A DNA stretch of 64,000 nucleotides from Hamiltosporidium tvaerminnensis (Eukaryota > Microsporidia > Dubosqiidae), in contig JAKIMF020000001.1 in NCBI GenBank assembly GCA_022605425.2, positions 994,501 through 1,058,500 on the forward strand, in the 5' to 3' direction. The first letter of the stretch is position 1. Each line of letters starts with the position of its first letter. Positions 34,122-45,396 of this stretch are shown here, in pieces. The notes below the pieces were generated by a model. The model searched no databases, had not been told where the DNA came from, and was given only the letters and a program-made list of their open reading frames with translations. The position numbers were made by a program, and so were the translations under genes.

Positions 34122-34460
34122 CTAATATAATACTCTTTCTAATATAATTCTCTTTCTAATATAATTCTCTTTCTAATATTATATATTACAAATACCATCT
34201 TTAATAATACACTTTCTAATATAATTCTCTTTCTAATATAATTCTCTTTCTAATATTATATATTACAAATACCATCTTTAATAATACACTTTCTAATATA
34301 ATTTCTAATATAATTCTCTTTCTAATATTATATATTACAAATACCATTTTAATAATACACTTTCTAATATAATTTCTAATATAATTCTCTTTCTAATATT
34401 ATCTCTTACAAATACCATCTTTAATAATACACTTTCTAATATAATTCTTCTAATATAAAT
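34122..34460. repeat. higher-order minisatellite upstream of Sec18
   Basis: A 17-bp unit, taatataattctctttc, is repeated many times. It is embedded in a longer period of about 60-77 bp that also contains tattatatattacaaatacc and tttaataatacact. About four of the longer periods are visible, with small internal deletions. It ends about 100 bp before the Sec18 ATG. Confidence 0.85.
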
Positions 34461-34586
34461 ACTCTTATAAATAATATCGCTTATAATTCCCTTTCTATAT
34501 ACTGAGTCTTACAAATATTATGTCTTTCTATGATAATATTATAAATACCTTATAATAAGTACTTATTCATCTGTAAACATTACCCC

Positions 34587-36639
34587 ATGAATTATCGTAT
34601 AACACAATTAACAAACATATCTATGGGAAAGATAAACCAAGTATATTTGCCGCCAAGTTCAAAATTGGAAATAACAAATATTTCTACCGAATATTTTTTA
34701 ATAATTGATAAGAACAAAATATTCGCATTTAATTTTAACGATGAGATACCACGGGGATGTATAGCTCTAAATAAGATACAAAGAGAATATTTAAACAAAT
34801 CTTTACATAGTGACAGTGTAAATGTAGATATAATTAGAAAAAGTGCATTATCTCCTATTTCTTTGTTACGATTGAGTGTAGAAATTATAAATAAAGATAA
34901 TCGAGAGATTGAAAGAAATAAATTTGTAGAAATTTTTAAAAATATGTATTTAAATTTTCCATTTAATAAAAATCAGTGTTTCTATTTTTATGAAGAGTAT
35001 TATGGATACAAAGTGACTGTTAGTGAGATACTAACTGTGGGTGAGAAAGATTATGGGGTTTTGTTGGGTGGAACGAATGTATATGTTGTTTCTTCTGGGG
35101 ACAGGCTTACTTTTATAGGAAATTGTGGGGATAATTTATTGTTAAAACCGGATTTTAATTTTGAATCTTTGGGAATTGGCGGATTGAAAAAAGAATTTGG
35201 AATTATGTTTAGAAGAGCGTTTGTTCAAAGAGTTTTTACGCCAGAAATAATACAGAGATTGGGTATACAGCATGTAAAAGGTATAATGTTGTATGGACCG
35301 CCTGGTACTGGAAAAACACTAATTGCAAGACAAATCGGATCTTTGTTAAATGCCAGACCACCAAAAATTGTAAATGGACCTGAAATATTGAATAAATACG
35401 TGGGACAAAGTGAAGAGAATATTCGAAACCTTTTTTTGGATGCAGAAGAAGAATACAAAAAGAAAAAAGAGAAAAGTTCGTTACATATAATAATATTTGA
35501 TGAGATAGATGCAATATGTAAATCGAGAGGTACATCTGGTAGTTCAGGTATTGGAGATCAAGTAGTAAATCAGCTTTTAAGTAAAATGGACGGAGTAGAA
35601 TCTCTTGACAATGTTCTAATTATTGGAATGACCAACAGATTAGATTTAATAGATAAAGCACTTCTCAGACCAGGAAGATTCGAAATTCATATTGAAATTT
35701 CTCTTCCAGATGAAGAATCGAGATATGAAATATTTAAAATTCATACAAAACAAATGGAAAAATCAGATTTTTTAGAAACGGATGTAAATTTACATGAATT
35801 AGGCAAAAGTAACTAGAAATTACACAGGAGCAGAAATAACTGCGTTGGTAAAAAGTGCAGTGTCGTATGCCTTGGAAAGAAAAGTTCATGAAGAAAAAAA
35901 AGATGAAAATATAAAAATCGTAGGAGAAAATAACATCAAAGTAACGATGACCGATTTTATGATGGCACTGGAAGAAGTAAAACCAGCTTTTGGTGTCAAC
36001 GAAGAAGAGTTTTCTTCGTTTAAAAAAGTTTATTACGAATTGCCTTCTTTTACAGCGGCAACAGAGATTGGTTCTAGTTTTCTCACCAAAGTAAAAACCA
36101 CCAATCTTTACAATACCTCTTCACTTTTATATTTTGGATCTCCTGGGTCTGGAAAGACCACAATAGCAGTTCGAGTAGCTTTAAATTCTGGTTTTCCATT
36201 TATAAAAGTTATATCACCTAAAGACATGGTAGGATTAAACGAATATGAAAAAGTAAATTTTATTAAAGACAAATTCTATGATGCTTACAAATCAGAATAC
36301 TCAATAATACTTCTCGATGATATAGAAGGACTTATAGACTTTGTTGGAATCGGACCAAGATTTTCCAATTCAATTTTACAAGCAATAAAAATTTTTATAA
36401 AAACCGAAGCAAAAAACAGATTATTTGTATTTGGAACAGCAAGTAGTATTGAAGTAGTTCGAGAATGCGGTATTTATGACTGTTTTTATGGTCATTGTGA
36501 AATTAAAGATGTAGATTTTGATGACTTTGAAAGACTTTCATTACAAAATAAAGATTTTTCTAAAATACGATTTGAAGGAAATTGTCCGATAAAGAAATTA
36601 TTAAGTTTACTTGAATTTCCAGATATTTCAAATGAGTGA
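34587..36639 (+). CDS. SEC18: NSF/Sec18 AAA+ ATPase (single frameshift)
   Basis: Start ATG at 34587 with CCCC at 34583-34586 directly upstream. The N domain occupies about residues 1-190. D1 has Walker A GPPGTGKT (about residue 237), Walker B IIIFDEIDA (about 303) and the sensor and arginine region RLDLIDKALLRPGRFE. The frame then breaks at 35802-35806: removing one G in ttaggcaaa restores AKVTRNYTGAEITALVKSA, the expected D1 C-terminus. D2 (to 36639) has GSPGSGKT (about 36136) and LLDDIEGLIDFVGIGPRFSN, hallmark of NSF rather than p97. NSF disassembles SNARE complexes with alpha-SNAP after membrane fusion. Total about 684 residues, slightly shorter than yeast. As the only copy here of an essential gene, the frameshift is suspicious. 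Confidence 0.93.
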
Positions 36640-36900
36640 AAGATATTTTTTTTTATTAAAACAAATTATTGTTTGATAAATTTATATTTTTTTTATTTAA
36701 GTTTTAAGTTTATAAAATACAAAGAAAATAATTTTTAGTAAATTATTTTCATTTTTCATAGTTAAGTTTTAAGTTTATAAAGCAAAAGAAATATTTTCTG
36801 ATAAATTTATATTTTTTATAGTTAAGTTTTAATCTCATGTTCTTAAAAAGAAAAGAAATATTTTTTGATAAATTTATATTTTTATATTTGATTTCATGTT
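36640..36900. repeat. tandem degenerate 60-65-bp repeat after Sec18
   Basis: aagttttaagtttataaa begins units at 36699 and 36764, and a degenerate third unit begins at 36824. Each is followed by a gataaatttatatttttt-like segment, and a partial unit precedes them. Very AT-rich; function unknown. Confidence 0.65.
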
Positions 36901-37068
36901 CATACAAAATATTTTTTTAGGAATTCAAACTAAGTAAGATAAAAATTTATTTTTTTAAATTGATAAAATATATTTTGCATTTAAATTTATATTCATACAC
37001 AATAAATTTTTATGAAAACAATTTTTTAATTAACTTTTTTAAGAAAAAGACTAAAAATGATTAAAAAA
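36901..37068. terminator. spacer with pol III terminator for the tRNA
   Basis: On the minus strand the tRNA is followed at once by TTTTTT (complement of 37062-37067), a standard RNA polymerase III stop. The rest is AT-rich spacer. Confidence 0.6.
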
Positions 37069-37139
37069 GGGCAGCACCAGGATTCGAACCCGGATTACCA
37101 GCACCCGAAGCAGGCGTCTTGCCATTGGACTATGCCGCC
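37069..37139 (-). tRNA. tRNA-Pro (anticodon CGG)
   Basis: The minus-strand sequence GGCGGCA..TGCTGCC forms a 7-bp acceptor with one G-U pair, and the discriminator is C. The T-arm ccggg ttcgaat cctgg is near perfect with a canonical TTCGAAT loop. The anticodon loop TTCGGGT gives CGG at positions 34-36, so proline. The D-stem has three clean pairs and the anticodon stem a T-T mismatch in its middle. There is no intron. The length is 71 nt and CCA is not encoded. Confidence 0.88.
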
Positions 37140-37311
37140 TCGAAGGGAAATGCACTACAAGAAAATAAATCCGTAAAATAGAGAATTCTTCTCCTAGGAA
37201 AGCCAATATTTCTCGAATTTTTCTGACCAAAATCAGTGCAAACTTACATTTCTTCTACAAACAAATCTCTTTTCTCTTTCTAAGTATAGATACAATAATA
37301 TAAAGATATTA

Positions 37312-38101
37312 TTACATATTCTTCTCAGATATAATATTCTTTCTATTTCTACATTAACAATACAATGGATATAATTTTTATTTGATTCTTTATAACAAAA
37401 ATATTTTTTCTATTTTTACAGTAATTGGATCATCTTTAAATATAGAAATAATATTTACAAATTTTTTGTTACAAATTTTTTCAATAACTTTCTGTGTTCC
37501 TTTTGGAAATTTATACAATTTAATATTATAATGACGAGCAAATAGAGGAAGGTGTTGGAATATAAAAGTGTGCTGTATATCATCTTGACACACAAATATA
37601 TACGATACTCTCTTACCATGTATATCCTCATATATATTCATTAGCTGGTTATATGTAGTTAAATACGAATTTGAATCTTTTAAAATGTTCAATATTTTAT
37701 CTGATTGTTCTTTTTCTAACTTTTTTATATCAAAAATGTCAGATTCTAATGTTTGTTTCATTTACGGTTGAAAATATATTACAACGGCTTTTTTTAAAAA
37801 ATATTTTAAAAAATTAAATTGAAGGAATGATTTTAAAATAGGTTTTCTAGAGAGTGATATACGAATGTATAAGTAAAATGTTTGGATTTTTAAGGATAGA
37901 ATGCAACTAGATGAGATAAGTTTTTTTCTGTAATGATAAACAGAAAAGAGGATTAGAGGCACCTTTATGGTACATAATCTCTTCTAAGAGAAAAAATTAA
38001 AATTACGCTTAAATTTATATTTATAACTATAATCATAACTTACTAACATTTTCATACACTGACCATAACTTAAATTAAAATATAATATAATAATAAATTT
38101 A
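37312..38101. repeat. segmental duplication, unit 1
   Basis: About 790 bp that is repeated, in the same order and orientation, at 41881-42710. It contains a POP3-like gene and its 5' region up to ataacttaaattaaaatata. Retrotransposon C lies exactly between the two units. Confidence 0.85.
37390..37761 (-). CDS. L7Ae-fold protein, POP3/RPP38-like, paralogue 1
   Basis: Intact 123-codon frame starting at the ATG at 37761. Residues about 50-105 show an L7Ae/L30e pattern: RVSYIFVCQDD (strand), HTFIFQHLPLFARHYNIKLY (helix and strand), FPKGTQKVIEKICNKK, then VNIISIF. Proteins with this fold bind kink-turn RNA in RNase P/MRP, snoRNPs and ribosomes. The combination of short length and KFPKGT rather than the usual archaeal LG motif makes Pop3/Rpp38 the best guess. 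The start follows CAACCGTAA on its own strand. A paralogue lies at 41962-42363. The assignment to RNase P is an inference. Confidence 0.62.
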   Translation of the reverse strand: MKQTLESDIFDIKKLEKEQSDKILNILKDSNSYLTTYNQLMNIYEDIHGKRVSYIFVCQDDIQHTFIFQHLPLFARHYNIKLYKFPKGTQKVIEKICNKKFVNIISIFKDDPITVKIEKIFLL

Positions 38102-38105
38102 AATA

Positions 38106-41100
38106 ATGGGTAGAAGGAATAAAGTAGACAGCGAAAATATAAAAAATGAAAAAATAAAGGCTGTAAACAACTTGAAGAACAGCGCAGGAGAGATTTTGAT
38201 GTATGATATAGATGTAGCAATGTTATCCGAGGGACTTCCACCTCAACCGACCTTCCATAACACCACCCACCAACCACCAAGCAGTAGTTGCCAGACTAGT
38301 CCAGTCTGCTTGGTTGACACCATACCCTCGTCTTCTGGTACCGATGCCACTGCGTGTGAACCAGCCAACGGCATGAAAAACCTTAATACAGGTGCCATTC
38401 TAGAAGGAAATCGACTGATGGTATTGCACTCAATACTTGACTCTGTCACAGCCGTAGAGCAGAAATAGCCTAGAGCTGCTATTCTAGCAGTGCAAAAGAG
38501 GTTTGAGAGAATGCCCAGAAATGGCTGGCCTGCAACTCTGGTAATAAAATGAAAATTTTGGCTCGCATTAAATATCGATGCGTTTAAAAAATTCGCACAA
38601 AATGAGGCAGAAAGAGAAATAAGGCAAGAAGAGAATGGAGAGCGACGTAGAATCGCCACTTGTCTCACTGACCCATGCACCCTGACTGACACACGGAGTA
38701 CATAAACCTGAGAGATGAATTCTTGAGTAAAATCAAAGAAATCTCAATGAAGGAAATTGGAAAAGTGGTGGTCCGAACTAGAAAACATCCAAATAAATTG
38801 GTTGATAGTAAAGTTCTGGATCTCATTAATCGAGTAGTCGGTGAATATGCAGGAGCTCATGTTCCTGAGTCAATTACGGAAGCCGCGTATATCATGCAAG
38901 CTGCGCAGGTATGCTATGACGAGGCAACACGCAAAGAAAAGCCTAGATCCGCTTGGAAGGAAAACATAGAAAGTAAAATTTCTAAGTTAGTACTTTCAAA
39001 AGATCTTCTCGATAAGACTCGTAAGCAGGAAAAGCTCTCCACTTCGGAAACGAAGAGCCTTAACAAAATCACGCGAGAGTTTAATTTAAACTTGAGCAGT
39101 GTAACTGATCTTTCTGTGGCTTTAGTTAAGAAGAATGAGTCTTTGAATGTTTACGAGAAAAAAAATTCGAAGCATGAAAGTAAAAGCAATTCCGAAAAGA
39201 GAATCATATGTTTGAGTTATTCCAGGTCGATTTTATCGTGGGTTATCTGAGCGTGTGGAATCCGAGCATGTGGTCAGTCGTGATGAAATTGTGAGTTTTT
39301 GGTCTACAATGTGGAACAAAAATGATGACACAGTCACGTACGATGATTATTTGATTCCATTTGTATCAGATAATCATCCGACCACGTTTCCTTCACTTGA
39401 TGAATTTGTGAATATCATTAATTGGCTTCCCAATTGGAAAGCTGCTGGAATTGATGGTATTTACGATTTTTTCATTAAGAAACTTACAACTCTTCACAAA
39501 TATATTTATGATATTGTGAAAGTTATATGTTTAGAAGAAACAACTCAAGCTGATTGGTTTTACTGCGGGCTTACGTATTTAATATCCAAAGGAATTCTAC
39601 AAAGTGGCTCTGACTACAGGCCAATCACTTGTATGTCCAACTCTATAAGTTAACGACAAAGTGTGTAACAAAGGTCGTTCAAATTGAAGTGGAAAGGCGA
39701 GGGTTGCTTGCGGAGAACCAGTTTGGAGCAGTTAGAGGTGTGCAGGGAGCGAAAGAGCAGGCTCTACTGAATATTGCCTTAAATAAAGAGTATGGAAATA
39801 ATCTTAAGGCAACATGGATTGATGTTAAAAAAGCTTATGAAGCAATAGACCATGCTTACTTGACTCAATGCATTGGAAACCTTAATTTACCGGATTTTAT
39901 TCTGAAATTTATTGAGATAATTATATCAAAATGGAAAATTGATATATCACTAGGGCCTGAAAAAATCATGAGCAAGAAGATTGAGAGAGAGATTCTGCAA
40001 GGGGATAGTTTGTCACCATTGTTATTTGTTTTGTGTATGGATCCATTAAGCCGAAAGCTTAATGAAAAATACACAAAAGTGACGGTACAAACAGACGCAG
40101 AATCCCATTCTACTAATCATCTCTTGTTTATTGATGATCTAAAGCTCCTTGCTAAAGACAGTTCGACATTGAGTGCTATGATAGACGAGGGAAAAGATTT
40201 TTTGAAGGTGATTGGGTTAGAAATTAACAAAGAGAAGTCAGCCACAAATGATACGTTTTTCTAAGATACTGCTACTTTTCTAGAAGGTGTTAGTGTTTAC
40301 AAATATTTAGGAATAATAGAAGATAGCAGAGAAATTCCAACCGTAGCACAATCGATGAAATAGAAAGCAAGCTGATATCAAGAGTTGAAAGACTTTGTCA
40401 CACTAGATTAAATGCAAAAAATTTATTTTCTGCAATCAATAAACATGCGATATGGTTGATCAACTATCACATAGGAGTTCTTCGACTTGAACCGGCTGAC
40501 TTCTTTAAGTTAGATCATGCAGTGCGTGCGGTGTTGGTTAAGAATAAGGTACATCTTCGCCCAGGATGTAAAGAGCGTTTGTACCTTTCTAGAACAGAAC
40601 TTGGAAGAGGCCTACATAGTGTTGAGTTGCGAAGCGAACATATGCTTCTGCAACTCTTGGATTGTCTGGAAAAAAGTAAAGAAATATCAACTAGACGAGC
40701 AGCAATCCTCAAGGTGGAGAATAATAAAACCCATCTTGCACTAATAAAAGGCTTCTTAAAAGTAAAGTACAGGTTGGTAGAAGAAGTCACTAAGAAAAGT
40801 TTAGAAGAAGCTCAACTTGCAAAACTATATAACGAAATTGAAAAATAAAGACTTCATTCGAAGTTATATAAGACAAGAAAAAATGAGTTTGGAAGTGTTA
40901 GTGCTTTTCTAGATGGCCAAAGAATGGGAACATTAGGTCACGTATTGACGCAGTGTTGGATCATATCCAGGATAGAAATGTATTCTGGGGAGCAGATGGT
41001 ATGTGCCAACATTGCAATAAATCTGGTAAGACTGAAAATCGGATAGCAACTCGATGTTAAAAAATGCTAGCCATGCTACACCAGACGGCAAAATGAATGA

Positions 41101-41860
41101 GTAAGAGGCGTGGACTTACTCCTACTAAATAGATATGATTTCAAGTTTTCAAAACGAATTAGAAGTCATTCAGTTGCAGAAATTCTTGATAATGAGTATA
41201 AAGAGGTAAGAGAGGAGACCAAAATAAAAAATGAGGTCAGGATTCGAAATAATAGACCGGACATATTTATTTTAGATAAGAAGAAGAATAAGATAACACT
41301 CATTGAAGTAGGAATCACCTCCCAAGATTCACTTCAAATAGTTGAAACTGAAAAACTTAGGAAGTATGACCTGCTAGCCAATGACTTGGGCCTTATTTAT
41401 AAGTGTAGTGTTGAGAATATCCACTTATGTGATGACCTGGGACGGTATTGTGACAAAATACAATAAATCTCATCTTAAAAGACTAGAAATACCCATGAAT
41501 GTAGAGGCATACATTCAGTCTATAGTAATTAAGAAGACTGTCAAAACAATTTCCTTTGATCGACGAAGAGGACTTGAGTCAGGACTAAATGCCGAAGAGA
41601 GCTAGGAGAGTGCGTCAATGGGTGTTATTATGAGAGCAGAGCTGCATGAGGAATTTAAACCTTATTTAAAAGAAGAGAAGAGATGGAAGATGGTGCAAAA
41701 AATTTTAAACCGAAAAATAAAGCAACCCTTATTTCACAAGGAGGAACCACTTTAGAGGAACCGACCAATAACATAAATGAAGAGTCGGATTTGGAAGAAG
41801 AGACAGAAGTGGTTAAAGAGGTAAATGAAAACATATAAAAAATTGTAAAAATATTTTGAC
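38106..41860 (+). pseudogene. retrotransposon C polyprotein, disrupted
   Basis: Fragments in order: 38106-38468 (N-terminus, stop at 38466-38468); 38723-39250; 39255-39653 (start of the RT with WLPNWKAAGIDGIYDFFIKK); 39629-40264 (RT with IDVKKAYEAIDH, ILQGDSLSPLLF and LLFIDDLKLL); 40456-40848; and 41110-41860 (endonuclease with RNNRPDIFILD and KITLIEVGITSQD, which is intact in this copy). The zinc finger near 41000-41060 is degenerate: the last Cys is followed by a stop and the His is lost. The TAA at 40262-40264 and the following frame break are shared with A. Confidence 0.85.
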
Positions 41861-41880
41861 CCAGAATTTTATTAAATAAA
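38106..41880 (+). mobile_element. RLE-type non-LTR retrotransposon, copy C (mosaic)
   Basis: 3,775 bp that begins atgggtagaa and ends attttattaaataaa, like copy A. From about 38640 to 40845 it is nearly identical to A. At about 40850-41270 it instead resembles copy B. From about 41275 to the end it again follows A. The first 500 bp are diverged from A. It is flanked by the two halves of a segmental duplication and I see no target duplication. The order of coding domains is the same as in A, with several stops and frameshifts. Confidence 0.88.
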
Positions 41881-42710
41881 TTATCACATATTCTTCTCAA
41901 ATATAATATTCATTCTATTTCTACATTAGGAATAAAATGGATAAAAGTTTTATTTGATTCGTTACAAGCGAAACATTTTTTTTATTTCTACAGTAATTGG
42001 ATCATCTTCAAATGTAGCAATAATGTTTACATTGGTTTTTTTATTACAAATTTTTTTAATATCTTTTGACGTTCCTTTTGGAAATTTATACAATTCAATA
42101 TTATTACGAAGAGCAAATTCACGAACGCTTTGGAATAAAACACAGTGGTCGATATTATCTTGAAATATAAATACATAAGATACTCTTCTCATACTATTTC
42201 TATCTATATATAAATTGTATAGCGGGGGTTCATATATCCTCAGAAGCTCGTTATCGTGTGTTAAATACGAATTTGAATCTTTTAAAATGTTCAATATTTT
42301 ATCTGTTTGTTCTTTTTTTATAGGTTTGCAATCAAAAAAGTAAGATTCTACTGCTCGGTTCATTTACGGTTAAAAATATTCAAGGGCTTTTTTTAAAAAA
42401 TATTTTAAAAAATTAAATTGAAGGAATGATTTTATAGATGGGGTTTCTAGAAAGAGATATACATATGTATAAGTAAATAGTTTGGATTTTTAAGGATAGA
42501 ATACAATTAGATGAGATAAGTTTTTTTCTGTAATGATAAACAGAAAAGAGGAGTAGAGGCACTTTTATGGTATATAATCTCCTTTAAGAGCAAAAATTTA
42601 AAATTACGCTTAAATTTATATTTATAACTTTACAACCCTAACTTACTAACATTTTCATACACTAACCATAACTTAAATTAAAATATAATATAATATAATA
42701 ATGAATTTAA
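41881..42710. repeat. segmental duplication, unit 2
   Basis: Second copy of the 37312-38101 block, about 80-90 percent identical by eye. It starts ttatcacatattcttctcaa directly after element C and ends with aacttaaattaaaatataat. Confidence 0.85.
41962..42363 (-). CDS. L7Ae-fold protein, POP3/RPP38-like, paralogue 2
   Basis: Intact 133-codon frame from the ATG at 42363, similar to the 123-residue protein at 37390-37761. Shared strings are DKILNILKDSNSYLT, NIELYKFPKGT (NIKLYKFPKGT in paralogue 1) and EDDPITVEIKKMF. It has about ten extra residues near position 50 (ending in LYNLYIDRNSM). Both copies keep full frames, in contrast to the decayed elements around them, so both may be functional. 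The fold assignment rests on the same pattern as for paralogue 1. Confidence 0.62.
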   Translation of the reverse strand: MNRAVESYFFDCKPIKKEQTDKILNILKDSNSYLTHDNELLRIYEPPLYNLYIDRNSMRRVSYVFIFQDNIDHCVLFQSVREFALRNNIELYKFPKGTSKDIKKICNKKTNVNIIATFEDDPITVEIKKMFRL

Positions 42711-42742
42711 GAAAATAATATTTTAAACAGCTTTATTAAGAG

Positions 42743-43200
42743 CTAAACAATCTTGAAATTACAACACATAATCCATTTTTTCTTTTCCAAAGGCAAATAA
42801 TAAAAGTAACCAATTTTTTCTTCTATTCGCCATAGATTTGGAATAAACTTTTTAAATATAGACCAATTTTTCTCAATCTTTTTGGTATGAACACCGGAGA
42901 TTCGATCAATAAATCTGTGCGAGTGATTTGCTGTTTTGTAATCAAAATAATTTTTCAAATCATCATAACCTTTCCGACAGTTTGTATAGATTATACTACC
43001 TGGCTTAAAAAATTGTAATATTATACGGGTAAATGTTTTTTTTGTTCTATCAGATATAAGCATCAACATTATTTTACGAGCTGATGTTCTTTAAGCTAAA
43101 CGTAAAACCCAAATACCTTCAACTATATCCCTTCTGTTTTATTCCCGTTAAAATTTAGATTTAACAATTTCAGCAATGAATTCATTGCCTCCAATATATA
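42743..43200 (-). pseudogene. Merlin/ISXO2-like (IS1595-group) transposase relic
   Basis: The frame at 42743-43069 reads IIYTNCRKGYDDLKNYFDYK, NHSHRFIDRISGVHTKKIE and NWSIFKKFIPNLWR. This is the C-terminal half of an ISXO2-like DDE transposase (TDxWxGYDxL, NHSxxFV.., GVHTNxIExxWSxxK). Upstream at about 43072-43170 on the same strand, out of frame, are an IVKSKF-like remnant of the motif at the second Asp region and VEGIWVLRLA. Several stops and frameshifts separate them. Merlin elements are known from microsporidia and animals. The terminal inverted repeats were not found. Confidence 0.75.
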
Positions 43201-43647
43201 TTACTTGGTTACAATCAAATTACTTTTGGCTTTATCATTCATTTTTTTAACTACTTCCTTTAATCCCTTTTTCGAATATTCCAATCAGAAGATATTGTTC
43301 TCATTTGGGTGTTATGAAGTAAACTACAAACAATTTGTAAAAGATTTTGAGACTTTTTTTATAGTTCTAAAGCAAGGTACCTTTAAAGTCAGAAATTTTC
43401 TTTTTTACATGTAGACCATGTACAACTTAAAAAGAATGATGATTTTGACACGAACCTTGTTAAAGAAATACATGTACTGCATTTTGGTGCTAAAACAGTT
43501 AATAAATGGCATTTAACTAAATAATAATTTTATTAAAACCGAAACTCATTTAAAAGTGTAGGTTTTTGAGGAAATTTCTACCATAAAAGTACTTTTTACC
43601 ACAGAAAAGACTTAATATTATTTTATTTTCTAAATTTTATACTATTG
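43201..43647. other. intergenic, possible Merlin N-terminal remnant
   Basis: No convincing frame. It lies on the 5' side of the transposase relic and could include its N-terminal part, but I cannot confirm that. Confidence 0.35.
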
Positions 43648-44365
43648 GTGGTTGGTGGAAGGATAACTACAATAAAAACTTTCTGCTTGGCAATGAGTAT
43701 GTGAAACTTGTGTAAAAATTATTGATTGGATTTTTGGTGGGAATAAAACTGCACTGGATTTTCGGTTGTTCTATGTGATTTGTAAGTGATGAAGAAGGTC
43801 TACGAAATAGCGAAACTTTTTCTACAAATTTATTTGTAGTTTTTTATGTAACTAGATTGTAAACAGTATGAATTTGTAGGCAATTGCCATTTAAAAGCAT
43901 GGAAACACTTGCCTTGATCATTCGGGTTGGAAAACTAGGTGCCTAGAAGAGAAAAAAAATAAAACTTATTTTCGTGGGGAAGCTAAGTTCCAGATTATAT
44001 CCCGTGAGTATGACACTGGAACGTCTATGCAAACGATATAAACCGCCAAGATATATCTCGTTAAAAATTTATTTGGTTTGAAAGTGTAGAGTAAATGGGA
44101 ACGCAATAGGTTTTGGAGGCCCAGGGTGGGTTTCATTTGCGATCAAACACCATGTAACTGGACATATACGAACTCCGGGCAACTGTATCGCCTATTAATT
44201 AGGTTCTACACAACTCGTAGATTAAAGTCTTTGGGACGAGGTATCGCGAGGAGCACTGATAAAGCGAAAGGTAGCAGTTATTATGTTAAGCTCATACCGG
44301 CGTTAATGTCATGAAAACAAATATAAAACTTTCCACTGTTTTAAAAAGATGCTATGTTGTTAGAT
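43648..44365 (-). mobile_element. 743-bp interspersed repeat, copy 3 (inverted)
   Basis: Reverse-complement orientation relative to copy 1: ggtggttggtggaaggataa at the left, the ctttgggacgaggtatcgcg block in the middle, and tttccactgttttaaaaaga at the right. No insertion is visible. Edges are approximate. Confidence 0.75.
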
Positions 44366-45393
44366 AAAGGTTTACCTAAGATTTATTCCTATTTATAAAA
44401 ATTTCAAACTATTATAGATTAAATATACAAGAGAAATGATTGTTTTCACATTTAGCAGTCTTTTTGGCCACTGGTGTATAAAATAATCGACATTATATCC
44501 ATTTTCAATGAAGAATAAATCTCATAAATATAATTCTATCATATGTTTTTCTAAAGGACATTTAGTAAAATGAAAGTTATCTGATAAACTTTGCAACAAA
44601 ATGCGCCGAATTTAAATAATTTTTAGCATTTTGATTTATATTTTAATCTCTAATATGCTAGAGGATGTATTAATAGTTTTGGCTTTCTAGATATATAATA
44701 TGTATCTAATGATTAAATTCATACTTTATTTTTATTATAATTTGTTAATTTATTCTTCTATTTATTAGATGTTAGATTGTAGATTTTTTTATATAATTCT
44801 TTTTATAATAAGTTAAAAAGTTTAATTACAAATATAAAAATCTATTGGAGTAGACTATCACAATCAGAATTTATCAAAAAATTATCAAAACCGTTTGTTT
44901 TAACCCTTAAGAAATGTATTTTTTGCACGGATACTAACAGAAACGATCATTAACGTATTTAAACATATTTCAGTAAAAATAAATTAAAAAAAAGATGATT
45001 GTATTTATTTTATAAGTAGAAATTTTTGGATTCAATCGCGTAGTGCAGACAATGTAAAGCATGCCAAAATTTAGCAAAGAAGATTTAAAGGCAGAAACAT
45101 AAGAGAAAAATAAAGTAAAGTATATGATTGATTTACAATACCAAAATATTAAAAACCGCTGAGTTAATATTTTAATATTACACAATCAAAAACTTAAACT
45201 TTAATTAAGCCCTAAATTTGTCATGTAAAATATCGATTCTTCAAAAATCAAAATTAACAGAAAAATATATATTAAATTTAATTGGTTTCTAATTTTATAG
45301 GGAAAAAAATGTCAAAAAGCTTCTGATTGATTGTTCCTTGATTTAAATTATGGAATAAATATACAATTTTAAACAAATTTCAAATTTTTTAGT
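44366..45393. other. intergenic, nothing recognised
   Basis: AT-rich; no frame, repeat or RNA gene seen apart from the CCC motif at 45394-45396 just after its end. Confidence 0.45.
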
Positions 45394-45396
45394 CCC

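Noticed and set aside
34122-34460. CRISPR-like array of short repeats
   Set aside because: Units are contiguous tandem AT repeats with no unique spacers and lie in a eukaryotic-type sequence.
43205-43411. 69-codon plus-strand frame MVTIKLLLALSFIFL
   Set aside because: It looks like a signal peptide, but it overlaps the antisense Merlin region and may be chance in AT-rich DNA. No CCC motif precedes it.
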